A stretch of 64,000 nucleotides of DNA from contig NZ_CP163421.1 in NCBI RefSeq assembly GCF_041429775.1, positions 1-64,000 of the forward strand, in the 5' to 3' direction. The notes below the pieces were generated by a model. It was not told where the DNA came from and ran no database searches. It worked only from the letters and a program-made list of their open reading frames with translations. Below are positions 33,780 through 42,433 of this stretch, piece by piece; the stretch's first letter is position 1, and every line of letters starts with the position of its first letter. The DNA is from Glycocaulis abyssi. GTDB taxonomy: Bacteria > Pseudomonadota > Alphaproteobacteria > Caulobacterales > Maricaulaceae. The position numbers and the translations under genes were made by a program.

Positions 33780-35059
33780 GAGACATAGGTAACGGATTGT
33801 ACCTAAGACATGGGTGACACCCGCGTGCCGAACGGGTTGTCGATAGTCTGCAGGGTTTTCTGTTCCAGGTCGATATATCCCAGATCGTAGGTCATGAAGC
33901 TGACGAGCCAGATGCCGTCGTCGACTTCCTTGATTCCGAGTTTCTGGCCGGCGAGCACGGTTGAGATGTTGATCTTCTTGCGGTGCATGCAGATGCGCCC
34001 GCATGCGGTGACCAGAATGTCCTTGTCGTGGAGGGGGTAGTCGATCTCCTGCAGTCCCTGCCATGGCCTTGAGGCGGGCGTGTAGAGTTCGCCCGGCGTC
34101 TTCATGGCGATGGCTTCGTGCGGGCGTTCTGTATTGAACTCGCTGACGAATGCGTCGAACCGGGCCTGCTGCTGAAGGGCGTTCATGCCCGGCGGGCGGG
34201 CAGTTTCCTGCTTCAGGGTCCGGTGCATGCGCTCGTGGCGGCCGTTCTGCTGGGGATGGCCGGGCCTGATGCGCTCGATGGCGATGCCGAGCCTGAGCCA
34301 GAGCACGGACAGCCGCGACAGGTTGTAGAGCCCGTTGGGGCTGGCGAAGGGCAGGCCGTTATCGCTTCTGATGGCGGCTGGCAGGCCGCGCTCCCTGAAC
34401 ACGCTCACGAAGGTCTCGATGACGGGCCGCTCCTTGGTACTCTCAAGGGCTTCGCAAACCAGGATCATGCGCGAGGCCTGGTCGGTGACGGTCAGGGGGT
34501 AACAATAGCGCCCGTCGCCCAGCTTGAACTCACCCTTGAAGTCGGCGCACCACAGATCGTTGGGCTCAAAGGCCTGCGACAGCGCCGTGCCCACGGCCTT
34601 GTTGGCCGTGCGCCGCTTGCGCGACCGGCTGACCAGGCCGTGCCGGTCAAGCACCGCATGGACGGTGCTCCTGGCCGGGATGCGCACATCACCGGCCAGC
34701 TTGCGCACCAGCAACTCGCGGATCTTCCTGGCGCCCCAGTGAGGCTTCTCGCGCTTGGCTTCCACGATCAGCCGCTCGATCTGGTCAGGCAGCTGGTTGG
34801 CGTAGCGCACCGGGCGGCGCGAGCGGTCGCACAGCGCCTCCAGACCCTCTTGCCTGTAGCGGCCCCATATCTTGTAGCCGGTCTTGCGCGAGATGCCGAA
34901 CTGGCGGCAGACCTCGCTCATGCTCTCGCCATCCAGAAGACGGCCGACAAACCGAACACGCTCATCCATTACCGAACACTCCTTCCACGGCATCTCCACC
35001 TCCAGCCCAAAGCCAAAAGTGTGACCCATGTGTCCGGTACGTTCCGTCACCTATCTCTC
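33780..35059 (-). mobile_element. IS481-family insertion sequence
   Basis: About 1.28 kb with imperfect terminal inverted repeats of 41 bp (33780-33820 and 35019-35059, 33 of 41 matching; ends gagacatagg and gagagatagg read inwards). One transposase gene fills it. No convincing target-site duplication is visible, so the exact ends are uncertain by a few bases. It lies immediately downstream of tRNA-Gly and does not interrupt a recognisable gene. Confidence 0.85.
33803..34993 (-). CDS. IS481-family DDE transposase
   Basis: A 396-residue transposase. The N-terminal helix-turn-helix ([20 protein letters not shown], about 20-39) precedes an integrase core with the DDE residues: Asp in [10 protein letters not shown], Asp in IRSDNGLPF and Glu in [14 protein letters not shown]. 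The start [13 protein letters not shown] is characteristic of the family; in-frame sequence up to 35050 belongs to the terminal repeat. The frame is intact, so the element may still be active. Confidence 0.93.
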   Translation of the reverse strand: MPWKECSVMDERVRFVGRLLDGESMSEVCRQFGISRKTGYKIWGRYRQEGLEALCDRSRRPVRYANQLPDQIERLIVEAKREKPHWGARKIRELLVRKLAGDVRIPARSTVHAVLDRHGLVSRSRKRRTANKAVGTALSQAFEPNDLWCADFKGEFKLGDGRYCYPLTVTDQASRMILVCEALESTKERPVIETFVSVFRERGLPAAIRSDNGLPFASPNGLYNLSRLSVLWLRLGIAIERIRPGHPQQNGRHERMHRTLKQETARPPGMNALQQQARFDAFVSEFNTERPHEAIAMKTPGELYTPASRPWQGLQEIDYPLHDKDILVTACGRICMHRKKINISTVLAGQKLGIKEVDDGIWLVSFMTYDLGYIDLEQKTLQTIDNPFGTRVSPMS

Positions 35060-35275
35060 AGGTCGCTCATCCTGCCAGGCGAACACTCGATTTTGTTTCG
35101 ACGGGCGCTGACGCGCGCTTGGGGTTCGGGGGCAGGCAGTTCTCCAGCACCGGTGATCCGGCAGTGGGCAGGTTTCGTAAGACTCCGTGATGCCACCCCT
35201 TTGGTATCGCGAGGCTGACGGATTTTCTCCCGGACACGCTGCCTCGTTTCGACAACCGAAACGGAGACAACATCC

Positions 35276-35776
35276 ATGCGCCTTACTGCAATCATTTCCT
35301 CGACTGCTGCTGCCGCCGCGCTTCTTGCCGCGCCTGTGCTCGCCGACCATCACCGTGGCCCGGCTGACATTGTTGATACGGCCGTTGCCGCTGACGATTT
35401 CAACACGCTGGTCGCTGCCGTTCAGGCCGCTGACCTTGTTGATGCGCTCAAAGGCGAAGGCCCGTTCACCGTGTTCGCGCCGACCGATGCCGCCTTTGCC
35501 GCTCTGCCCGAAGGCACGGTCGACACCCTGCTGATGCCGGAAAACCAGGCCCAGCTGCAGGCCGTGCTGACCTATCACGTCGTGCCGGGCAGCTATATGT
35601 CCGACAGCGTTGATCCAGGCACGTATGATCTGGAGACCCTGCAAGGCACGGCTGTCAACGTCGTCGTCGGTGAAGACGGCTCGGTCACGGTTGATGGCGC
35701 CAATGTCATCACCGCCGACATCGAAGCCTCCAACGGCGTGATCCACGTGATCGACGCCGTCATCCTGCCGAACTGA
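35276..35776 (+). CDS. Secreted fasciclin-domain protein
   Basis: A 166-residue exported protein: signal peptide (about 1-24, ending around VLADHH) and one fasciclin (FAS1) domain. The FAS1 H1 motif is [14 protein letters not shown] and the H2 region is [13 protein letters not shown], with the central YHVVPG. Such proteins are periplasmic or surface adhesion modules. GGAG lies about 11 bases before the ATG. The 216 bases between the IS end and this gene hold no gene I can identify; they must include its promoter. Confidence 0.92.
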   Translation: MRLTAIISSTAAAAALLAAPVLADHHRGPADIVDTAVAADDFNTLVAAVQAADLVDALKGEGPFTVFAPTDAAFAALPEGTVDTLLMPENQAQLQAVLTYHVVPGSYMSDSVDPGTYDLETLQGTAVNVVVGEDGSVTVDGANVITADIEASNGVIHVIDAVILPN

Positions 35777-35800
35777 TCCCCTCCATAGATTCGGCATGTC

Positions 35801-35839
35801 AAAGGACCCGCCACGCTCCCCGGTGGCGGGTCCTTTTTT
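35801..35839. terminator. Strong terminator between convergent genes
   Basis: A perfect 14-bp stem (35801-35814 with 35823-35836) runs into six T residues on the plus strand and an A run (three A residues) on the other side. It ends the fasciclin gene and probably also the convergent rimK-type gene. Confidence 0.92.
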
Positions 35840-35843
35840 GCCC

Positions 35844-37319
35844 CTAATCCCCCGCTTCCTCGCTGGCCTTGCCGCTGGCTTCGATCACTTTCAGCTCGGT
35901 GTTTTCCGGCGCGTCGGAGGCTTTGAGCACGCCCTTGCGCCGTGAGGCGCGCGGCAGGGAGACGGTCTGCACCTGGCCTTCCATGTATTCGATGATGATG
36001 CCGGCGACGTCCTTCTGGCTGGTGCGCTCAATGCCCTCAAGACCCGGTGAGGAATTCACTTCCAGAATTTTCGGCCCGGTACTGGAGCGCAGGAGATCCA
36101 CGCCCGCGACCGAAAGGCCCATCGCCTTGGCGGCGCGCACGGCGGCGGAGCGCTCTTCAGGCGTGATCTTCACCCCTTCGGCCGTGCCACCGCGATGCAG
36201 GTTGGAGCGGAACTCGTCGGCCTGGGCCTGACGTTTCATGGCGGCGACCACCTTGCCGCCGACGACAAAGCAGCGAATGTCGGCTCCGCCGGCTTCCTTG
36301 ACGAATTCCTGCACGATGAAATTGGCTTCCAGCCCCCGGAAAGCGTCGATTACGCTCTCGGCGGCCTTTTTCGTGTCGGCCAGCACCACGCCGCGCCCTT
36401 GCGTGCTCTCCAGCAATTTGACCACAAGCGGCGCACCGCCGACCAGCTCGATCAGGGTCTTGGTGTCTTTCGGCGAGTGGGCAAAGGCGGTGGAGGGCAT
36501 GCCGATGCCCGCGCGCGCCAGCAGCTGGTGGGCGTAGAGCTTGTCGCGGCTGGCCCCGATGGCAGCAGCCGGATTGAGGATATAGGCACCTGTCATGGCG
36601 AACTGGCGGATCACCGCCATGCCGTAATTGGTCATCGAGGCGCCGATGCGCGGGATCACCGCGTCAAAGCGCGGCAGGCGGCGGCCATCGTAATAGATCG
36701 CGGGCGAGAGCGTGTTGATGCCCATGGAGCAGCGCGCCGTGTTGACCATCTCGGCGACATGGCCGCGCTCCTCTGCCGCTTTTTTCAGGCGTTTGGAGGA
36801 ATAGTTCGTCGGCTCACGCGTCAGGATGGCGATGCGAAGCGGGCGCTTGACCGGCTTCTGGCGCGGATAGTCGGAATAGACCTTGTAGCCGATCTTGCCC
36901 TGCACATAAGAATCCGCCGGGTTCACCACGATGCCGTCGCGGATCGCCGTGCGGCCCAGCAGCATGCGGTAATTCATGCTTTCCCGGTTGGTCAGGGTCA
37001 GTTCGATCGGCCATTGCCGGTCACCCACCTGAACCATCGCCTCGATCACCCAGCGCAGCTCGGACTCGCCATTGGAGGAGGTAACCTCGCGCCGGTCCAC
37101 GGCCGGGGCGGCGCAGGTGATCTCCACATCGGGCTGGCTGGGAATGGGGTGAATGACGAAACGGACCTGGGGCGCGTCGTCAGGGCCAAACGGCTCCACA
37201 GACACGGCATGCAGCGCAGAGGTGCGCGCGCCGGTATCCACCTTGGCCTTGATCGCCGGAATGCCCAGCTCCGGGAAGGACGCCCATTCTTCCCAACCCA
37301 GTACGAATGGTTGATCCAT
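35844..37319 (-). CDS. rimK: RimB-RimK fusion: retropepsin-like protease plus RpsF-type glutamate ligase
   Basis: A 491-residue two-domain protein. The N-terminal part (about 1-150) is a RimB/ATP-dependent zinc-protease-like domain with the retropepsin-type [14 protein letters not shown] motif and NYRMLLGR. The C-terminal part (about 160-450) is an ATP-grasp ligase of the RimK type ([15 protein letters not shown] start, [41 protein letters not shown]). RimK adds glutamate residues to the C-terminus of ribosomal protein S6 and RimB trims them; here writer and eraser are one chain. The ATG at 37319 has GAGGA 6 bases upstream; a longer frame to 37379 is less likely. Confidence 0.9.
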   Translation of the reverse strand: MDQPFVLGWEEWASFPELGIPAIKAKVDTGARTSALHAVSVEPFGPDDAPQVRFVIHPIPSQPDVEITCAAPAVDRREVTSSNGESELRWVIEAMVQVGDRQWPIELTLTNRESMNYRMLLGRTAIRDGIVVNPADSYVQGKIGYKVYSDYPRQKPVKRPLRIAILTREPTNYSSKRLKKAAEERGHVAEMVNTARCSMGINTLSPAIYYDGRRLPRFDAVIPRIGASMTNYGMAVIRQFAMTGAYILNPAAAIGASRDKLYAHQLLARAGIGMPSTAFAHSPKDTKTLIELVGGAPLVVKLLESTQGRGVVLADTKKAAESVIDAFRGLEANFIVQEFVKEAGGADIRCFVVGGKVVAAMKRQAQADEFRSNLHRGGTAEGVKITPEERSAAVRAAKAMGLSVAGVDLLRSSTGPKILEVNSSPGLEGIERTSQKDVAGIIIEYMEGQVQTVSLPRASRRKGVLKASDAPENTELKVIEASGKASEEAGD

Positions 37320-37527
37320 CAAATCCTCAAAAGCCTCTGGCGTCCTGATCCTGATCGCGGGCGTGCCTTTAGCGCGCAATTCATCTGGCGTCCATCGGGC
37401 CTTCTTGCGGGGGCAAAGTCAATTTCTTCCCGCCCGGAAAGATATATCTGCAACGCGAAAGCCTCGACCTTGAGCGCGCGGAGGTCCATGTGTGCAGGCA
37501 ACGCTTTAGAGCACAGGAGATATGGTC

Positions 37528-38364
37528 ATGGCCGGAATTTACCGCCCGCTTGTGAAACTGACGCGCGGCATGCCTGCTTCCGACGGGGCAGGGGTGAAGA
37601 TGACGCGGCTTCTGGGTACGCCCGAATTGCGCGTGCTGGACCCGTTCCTGATGCTCGACAAATTCCATTCCGACAATCCGGACGATTATCTGGCAGGCTT
37701 TCCCGAGCACCCTCACCGGGGCTTTGAAACCGTGACCTACATGGTCGCGGGCCGCATGCGCCACAAGGACAATAAGGGCCATGAAGGCGTGATCGAGCCG
37801 GGCGGGGTGCAGTGGATGACGGCCGCTGGCGGCATCATCCATTCGGAAATGCCAGAGCAGGAAGACGGGCTGATGAGCGGCTTCCAGCTGTGGATCAACC
37901 TGCCTGCCGCCGAGAAGATGAAGCCCGCCGCCTATCAGGAGTATAGCGCCGCCGAGGTGCCTGAGGACAAGCGCGAGGGCGTGACTGCCCGCATCGTCGC
38001 CGGGCGCACCTCCACCGGCGTTGAAGGCCCGGTGCGGAACATCACCACCGAGCCTTTCTACGCTGAGCTGGTCATGGAGCCGGGCGCTGTGTTCGAGGAG
38101 CCGATACTGGCGGACAAGACCACCATATTGGCCATCCATACCGGATCGGTCAGCGTGTCGGGCATCGCATTGCCAGAAGCGCATCTGGGCGTGTTCGGCC
38201 CCGGTGACACGGTGCGTATCGAGGCGGGCTCCGAAGGCGCGCGTGCCATCCTGGCCGCCGCCTACCCGATTGGCGAGCCGATCGCGTGGGGCGGGCCGTT
38301 CGTGATGAACACGGAAGGCGAGGTGCGTCAGGCCATGCTGGACTACCAGATGGGACGGTTCTGA
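37528..38364 (+). CDS. Pirin family protein
   Basis: A 278-residue bicupin protein. The iron-binding pirin residues lie in EHPHRGFETVTY (about 59-70) and the VQWMTAAGGIIHSEMP stretch (about 97-112); the C-terminal pirin_C domain follows. Bacterial pirins such as YhhW have quercetinase activity or sense redox state. The ATG at 37528 is preferred since AGGAG lies 8 bases upstream; the ATG at 37522 is only 2 bases from it. The gene is followed by a glutathionyl-hydroquinone reductase, and both may deal with quinones. Confidence 0.92.
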   Translation: MAGIYRPLVKLTRGMPASDGAGVKMTRLLGTPELRVLDPFLMLDKFHSDNPDDYLAGFPEHPHRGFETVTYMVAGRMRHKDNKGHEGVIEPGGVQWMTAAGGIIHSEMPEQEDGLMSGFQLWINLPAAEKMKPAAYQEYSAAEVPEDKREGVTARIVAGRTSTGVEGPVRNITTEPFYAELVMEPGAVFEEPILADKTTILAIHTGSVSVSGIALPEAHLGVFGPGDTVRIEAGSEGARAILAAAYPIGEPIAWGGPFVMNTEGEVRQAMLDYQMGRF

Positions 38365-38411
38365 CCTTCGTGCGTTAACAGACTGAAAGCAGAAGAAAAA
38401 GGAGACCGGAT

Positions 38412-39380
38412 ATGGGCCGGCTCGTGGACGGCGTCTGGAAAGACGAATGGTATGACACCAAAAGCTCTGGCGGAAAGTTCAAGCGCCAGGACAGCGTGTT
38501 TCGCAACTGGGTGACGGCGGACGGCTCTGCCGGACCCAGTGGAGAGGCAGGTTTCAGGGCCGAGGCCGGGCGCTATCATCTCTATGTGTCGCTGGCCTGC
38601 CCGTGGGCGCACCGCACGCTGATCTTCCGCCATCTCAAAGGGCTGACCGGCAAGATTTCGCTGTCGGTCGTGCACTGGCGCATGAAGGAGCACGGCTGGA
38701 CGTTTGAGGATGGGCCGGGCGTGATCCCCGATCCGCTGCATGGTGCGCGCTACATGTATCAGGTCTACACAGCAGCGAAGACGGATTATTCGGGCCGCGT
38801 GACGGTGCCGGTGCTGTGGGACAAGCAGAAAAACACCATCGTCTCCAATGAAAGCGCGGACATTATCCGCATGTTCAATTCCGCGTTCGATGGCGTCGGC
38901 GCTGCGCCGGGCGATTACTATCCTGAGCATCTGCGCGGCGAGATCGATGCCCTCAATGCGCGCATCTACGACACCGTCAATAATGGCGTCTACAAGTCCG
39001 GCTTTGCCACCTCGGCCGAGGCATATGAGGAGGCGGTCACCACCCTGTTTGAGAGCCTGGACTGGCTGGAAAGCCTTCTGTCCGATGGCCGCGAATATCT
39101 GTGCCGGGACACGCTGACCGAGGCCGACTGGCGGTTATACACCACTCTGGTGCGCTTTGATCCGGTCTATCACGGCCATTTCAAATGCAATCTCAAACGC
39201 CTGATCGACTATCCGCATATCGCGGCCTATGCGCGCCGCCTTCATGGCCTGCCGGGGATTGCCGATATCTTCAATCTCGATCACGCCAAACGCCATTATT
39301 ACGAGAGCCATGACACCATCAACCCGACCGGCATTGTGCCGCTGGGCCCGGAGGTGCATGTAGCCGGCGGGCGTTCCTAG
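38412..39380 (+). CDS. Glutathionyl-hydroquinone reductase (omega/xi-class GST)
   Basis: A 322-residue glutathione transferase-like enzyme that reduces glutathionyl-hydroquinones. The catalytic Cys is in LYVSLACPWAHRT (about 58-70), and the C-terminal helical domain contains NNGVYKSGFATSAEAYEEAV, both typical of the YqjG/PcpF class. AAAGGAG lies 8 bases before the ATG. It follows the pirin gene after 47 bases, probably in one transcript. Confidence 0.93.
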   Translation: MGRLVDGVWKDEWYDTKSSGGKFKRQDSVFRNWVTADGSAGPSGEAGFRAEAGRYHLYVSLACPWAHRTLIFRHLKGLTGKISLSVVHWRMKEHGWTFEDGPGVIPDPLHGARYMYQVYTAAKTDYSGRVTVPVLWDKQKNTIVSNESADIIRMFNSAFDGVGAAPGDYYPEHLRGEIDALNARIYDTVNNGVYKSGFATSAEAYEEAVTTLFESLDWLESLLSDGREYLCRDTLTEADWRLYTTLVRFDPVYHGHFKCNLKRLIDYPHIAAYARRLHGLPGIADIFNLDHAKRHYYESHDTINPTGIVPLGPEVHVAGGRS

Positions 39381-39862
39381 GGCATTCCTCCAACACCTCC
39401 ATCCCCACCCGGTTCCGGAGTGAGGTTGAGGCAACGGATGGCGCGGGCGGCCATGGGATGGCCAATCGCGAACGTTCAAACGGGCCCTCTCAAGGCCGCC
39501 CGCACGCAGGTGTTTCTTCAGCCGGGGCGGATACCTTACGCTGCTCCATAGCCGTAGCCTCCGTGACGTCAGCAAGCCCTCCCAAGGGTCAGCCGGTCCA
39601 GCTGGACCTGTATAGCCGTCCACAAGGGTGAGACAGACCGTGCCCGCTACGGTTTTCCGCTCTGCCGGCCGCCTGAACCTGAGGATGAACCCCGCGTCGA
39701 TGCCCGGCATTGGCCAGACATCAGGGCGCACCCCGTCTCAAGTCACCGCTTCATCTCCCGGCCGGGACGCATTCCGGACCGCCGTCTTGCCGGAGATGAA
39801 CGCTGGCTATTATGCGGCAAGTTCACAGGAGGGGGATAAGTGGGGATCTGTCCTCCGCCTCT

Positions 39863-39953
39863 TCGTCACCCCCGTGACGACGGGGGTCCAGAGATCGAAG
39901 GGCAAAGACAGTTGCCAATCAGCTCTGGATGCCCACCTGCGCGGGCATGACGA
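39863..39953. repeat. Dispersed palindromic repeat, family 1
   Basis: Two palindromic halves (tcacccccgtgacgacggggg-type and atgcccacctgcgcgggcat) bounded by cgtc and gacgag, as at 4091-4183. It lies inside the long non-coding stretch. Confidence 0.72.
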
Positions 39954-40203
39954 GGGGTTGGACGTCTCAGATGCGTTTCACCGGCGTAAGCCGGTGCCCA
40001 GTCTTTTCTGGCCCCCGGCTCGGAAACCCGGGACCCGGTATGGTTGGCTATGGGAAAACCTTGCCAGTTCGACGCCGCACTATACGCCGGTATCCGAAAA
40101 AGGCTCATCGCCAGTGAAACGCGCAGAAGGCGGGGAGCTTGCGGAGTGCGTGAACGAAAGCACTCTGATTTATCTTGTGGAATCGCGAGAACTCAGCTTA
40201 GCG

Positions 40204-40211
40204 TTAACCAT
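40204..40211 (+). promoter_or_regulatory. CtrA half-site-like motif TTAACCAT
   Basis: An exact TTAACCAT octamer, the short CtrA-associated motif in Caulobacter relatives, 52 bases before the small membrane protein gene. A single octamer is weak evidence. Confidence 0.3.
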
Positions 40212-40262
40212 CGTGCCTTTAAGGGGCTCGATAAATAAAAAAGAACAGACGGGAGGAGACTT

Positions 40263-40586
40263 ATGTCTATTGCGAAAATTGTCTGGGCCGTCAGCATTCT
40301 GGCGGCGATTGTTCTGGCCTTTGTGACCTTCGAATATGGCGGTGCCATACTGGCGGTTCTGGGCCTTGCAAGCGGGTTTTTTGTCTCTGCAGACCACAGG
40401 CGCGGCGTGCTGATCGCCGCGATTTTCCTTCTGGTCGGTGCCAGTGCGCTCGAAGCGATACCGGTTGTCGGCGAGTATCTGACTGCGATCCTAGGCAGCT
40501 ATGCCAACGTGCTGGCAGCCGCCTCGGTGATGGTGATTGTCATGGTCACTGTCGAGCGCCTCATGCCGGCCAAATCCGGCGGCTGA
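40263..40586 (+). CDS. Small hypothetical membrane protein
   Basis: A 107-residue protein with three to four hydrophobic segments (about 5-22, 26-42, 49-64 and 76-97) and a short charged tail. No family is recognised. Translation is well supported by the ribosome-binding site GGAGGAG about 6 bases upstream, and a strong terminator follows. The upstream TTAACCAT motif hints at cell-cycle control, but this is only a suggestion. Confidence 0.78.
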   Translation: MSIAKIVWAVSILAAIVLAFVTFEYGGAILAVLGLASGFFVSADHRRGVLIAAIFLLVGASALEAIPVVGEYLTAILGSYANVLAAASVMVIVMVTVERLMPAKSGG

Positions 40587-40612
40587 CCGCTCCATCCGTT
40601 CAGACAGCATAG

Positions 40613-40643
40613 CCCCGTCCGGATTTTCCCGGGCGGGGTTTTT
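40613..40643 (+). terminator. Rho-independent terminator
   Basis: Arms 40613-40622 and 40629-40638 form a 10-bp GC stem with one G-U pair, followed by five T residues (40639-40643). It ends the small membrane protein transcript. Confidence 0.88.
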
Positions 40644-40765
40644 GCGGGCCAGTGCAGGGCGTCTGTCGCGCGTCCCGTTCAGCGCCTCCATTGCCAGCGC
40701 GCGCGTCCTTGCGCTATAGCGCGGCTCAATCCGTTTTCCCCTGTCAGGCCCGAGGAGTCCGGCGC

Positions 40766-42430
40766 ATGTCGTCCTATCAATACGTTTATCACATGGACAA
40801 GCTGGCCAAGACCTATCCCGGCGGCAAGCAGGTCTTCTCCGGCATTTCGCTGCACTTCCTGCCCGACGCCAAGATCGGTGTTGTCGGCGTCAATGGCGCG
40901 GGTAAATCGACGCTCTTGAAGATCATGGCCGGTATGGACAATGACTTCACCGGCGAGGCATGGGCCGAAAAGGGCGTGCGCGTCGGCTATCTGCCGCAGG
41001 AGCCGAAGCTCGATGAGGCCAAGACCGTCTGGGAAAACGTCATAGAAGGCTCTGAAGACAAGAAAATATACGACGCATACAACGCTATCGCCATGCAGCT
41101 GGCCGAGGATTATTCCGACGAGCTGATGGAGCAGATGACCGCCCTGCAGGAGCAGGTCGATGCGCGCGATGCGTGGGACATCGATTCCAAGATCGAGATG
41201 GCGATGGAGGCACTGCGCTGCCCGCCGGGCGATGCTTCGGTAACGAACCTTTCCGGCGGTGAGCGCCGCCGCGTGGCCATCTGCCAGCTGCTTCTCTCCA
41301 AGCCGCACATGCTGCTGCTCGACGAACCGACCAACCATCTGGACGCCGAGAGCGTTGCCTGGCTCCAGCATCACCTTGAAAACTATGATGGTGCGGTGCT
41401 GATCGTCACCCACGATCGCTATTTCCTCGATTCCATCACGACATGGACGCTGGAGCTCGATCGCGGTCAGGGCATCCCCTACAAGGGCGGGTATTCAGAC
41501 TGGCTGGAGCAGAAGACCAAGCGGCTGGAACAGGAATCGCGCGAGGAAGGCGCCAAGCAGCGCGCGCTCGCCCGCGAACTGGAGTGGATACGCTCCAGCC
41601 CGAAAGCGCGTCAGGCCAAATCCAAGGCGCGTATCAAGTCCTATGAGGAAATGCGCGACGCGGCCGACCGGGAGAAAATCTCCACCGCCACCATCCGCAT
41701 TCCGCCGGGGCCGCGCCTGGGCGGCAATGTGGTCGAGTTTGACAATGTATCCAAAGGGTTTGGCGACAAGCTGCTAATCAAGGATCTGACCTTCAAGCTG
41801 CCGCCGGGCGGCGTGGTCGGTGTGATCGGCCCCAATGGTGCGGGCAAGACCACGCTGTTCAAGATGATCGTCGGCGAGGAGCAGCCCGATAACGGCTCGG
41901 TGAAAATCGGCGAGACGGTGAAGCTGGGCTATGTGAACCAGTCGCGTGATGCTTTGGATGCGAAGAAAACGGTCTGGGAAGAAATCTCCAACGGCCATGA
42001 CATGATCTCGCTGGGCGGGCATGAAGTGCCGAGCCGTGCCTATGTCGGCGCGTTCAACTTCAAGGGCGGCGACCAGCAGAAGAAAGTCGGCCTGCTGTCG
42101 GGCGGTGAGCGCAACCGGGTGCATCTGGCCAAGATGCTCAAAGAGGGCGGCAATCTCTTGCTGCTCGACGAACCGACCAATGATCTCGACGTGGAAACCC
42201 TCTCCGCGCTCGAAGCGGCGCTGGAAGATTTCCCCGGCTGCGCCGTGGTCATCTCGCACGACCGCTTCTTCCTGGACCGGATCGCCACCCACATTCTCGC
42301 CTTTGAGGGCGACAGCCATGTGGAGTGGTTCGAGGGTTCTTTCTCGGACTATCTCGAAGACAAGAAGCGCCGCCTCGGCACCGATGCTCTGGTGCCTACG
42401 CGTGTGAAGTTCCAGAAGTTCGAAAGGTAG
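40766..42430 (+). CDS. ettA: Energy-dependent translational throttle protein EttA (ABC-F)
   Basis: EttA is a ribosome-binding ABC-F ATPase that gates entry of the 70S ribosome into elongation according to ATP level. The 554-residue protein has two ABC domains with Walker A GVNGAGKST (about 40-48) and GPNGAGKTT, signatures LSGGERRR and LSGGERNR, and Walker B LLLDEPTNHLD and LLLDEPTNDLD. The start SSYQYVYHMDKLAKTYP and the arm/linker region are typical of EttA rather than other ABC-F proteins. The ATG at 40766 has GAGGAG 8 bases upstream; reading from 40652 would cross the preceding terminator region. Confidence 0.95.
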   Translation: MSSYQYVYHMDKLAKTYPGGKQVFSGISLHFLPDAKIGVVGVNGAGKSTLLKIMAGMDNDFTGEAWAEKGVRVGYLPQEPKLDEAKTVWENVIEGSEDKKIYDAYNAIAMQLAEDYSDELMEQMTALQEQVDARDAWDIDSKIEMAMEALRCPPGDASVTNLSGGERRRVAICQLLLSKPHMLLLDEPTNHLDAESVAWLQHHLENYDGAVLIVTHDRYFLDSITTWTLELDRGQGIPYKGGYSDWLEQKTKRLEQESREEGAKQRALARELEWIRSSPKARQAKSKARIKSYEEMRDAADREKISTATIRIPPGPRLGGNVVEFDNVSKGFGDKLLIKDLTFKLPPGGVVGVIGPNGAGKTTLFKMIVGEEQPDNGSVKIGETVKLGYVNQSRDALDAKKTVWEEISNGHDMISLGGHEVPSRAYVGAFNFKGGDQQKKVGLLSGGERNRVHLAKMLKEGGNLLLLDEPTNDLDVETLSALEAALEDFPGCAVVISHDRFFLDRIATHILAFEGDSHVEWFEGSFSDYLEDKKRRLGTDALVPTRVKFQKFER

Positions 42431-42433
42431 GGC

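Larger units (their letters stand above)
39381..40262. other. Non-coding stretch of about 0.88 kb
   Basis: No convincing gene is seen on either strand: possible reading frames here have unlike-coding composition and no recognisable domain. It contains a 10-bp perfect inverted repeat (39443-39452 with 39494-39503), a 14-bp palindrome ggtccagctggacc near 39594-39607, a family-1 repeat (39863-39953) and a TTAACCAT CtrA-like motif at 40204-40211 close to the next gene. A structured RNA could be hidden in 39440-39700, but I cannot assign one. Confidence 0.5.

Noticed and set aside
33760-35075. Target-site duplication around the IS481 element
   Set aside because: No convincing direct repeat flanks the inverted repeats; short similarities such as cgacc/ggtcg are inverted and more likely part of the ends.
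39628-40326. A 232-codon open frame in the long non-coding stretch
   Set aside because: It crosses a palindromic repeat, has low-complexity basic composition, lacks a ribosome-binding site and overlaps the well-supported small membrane protein.
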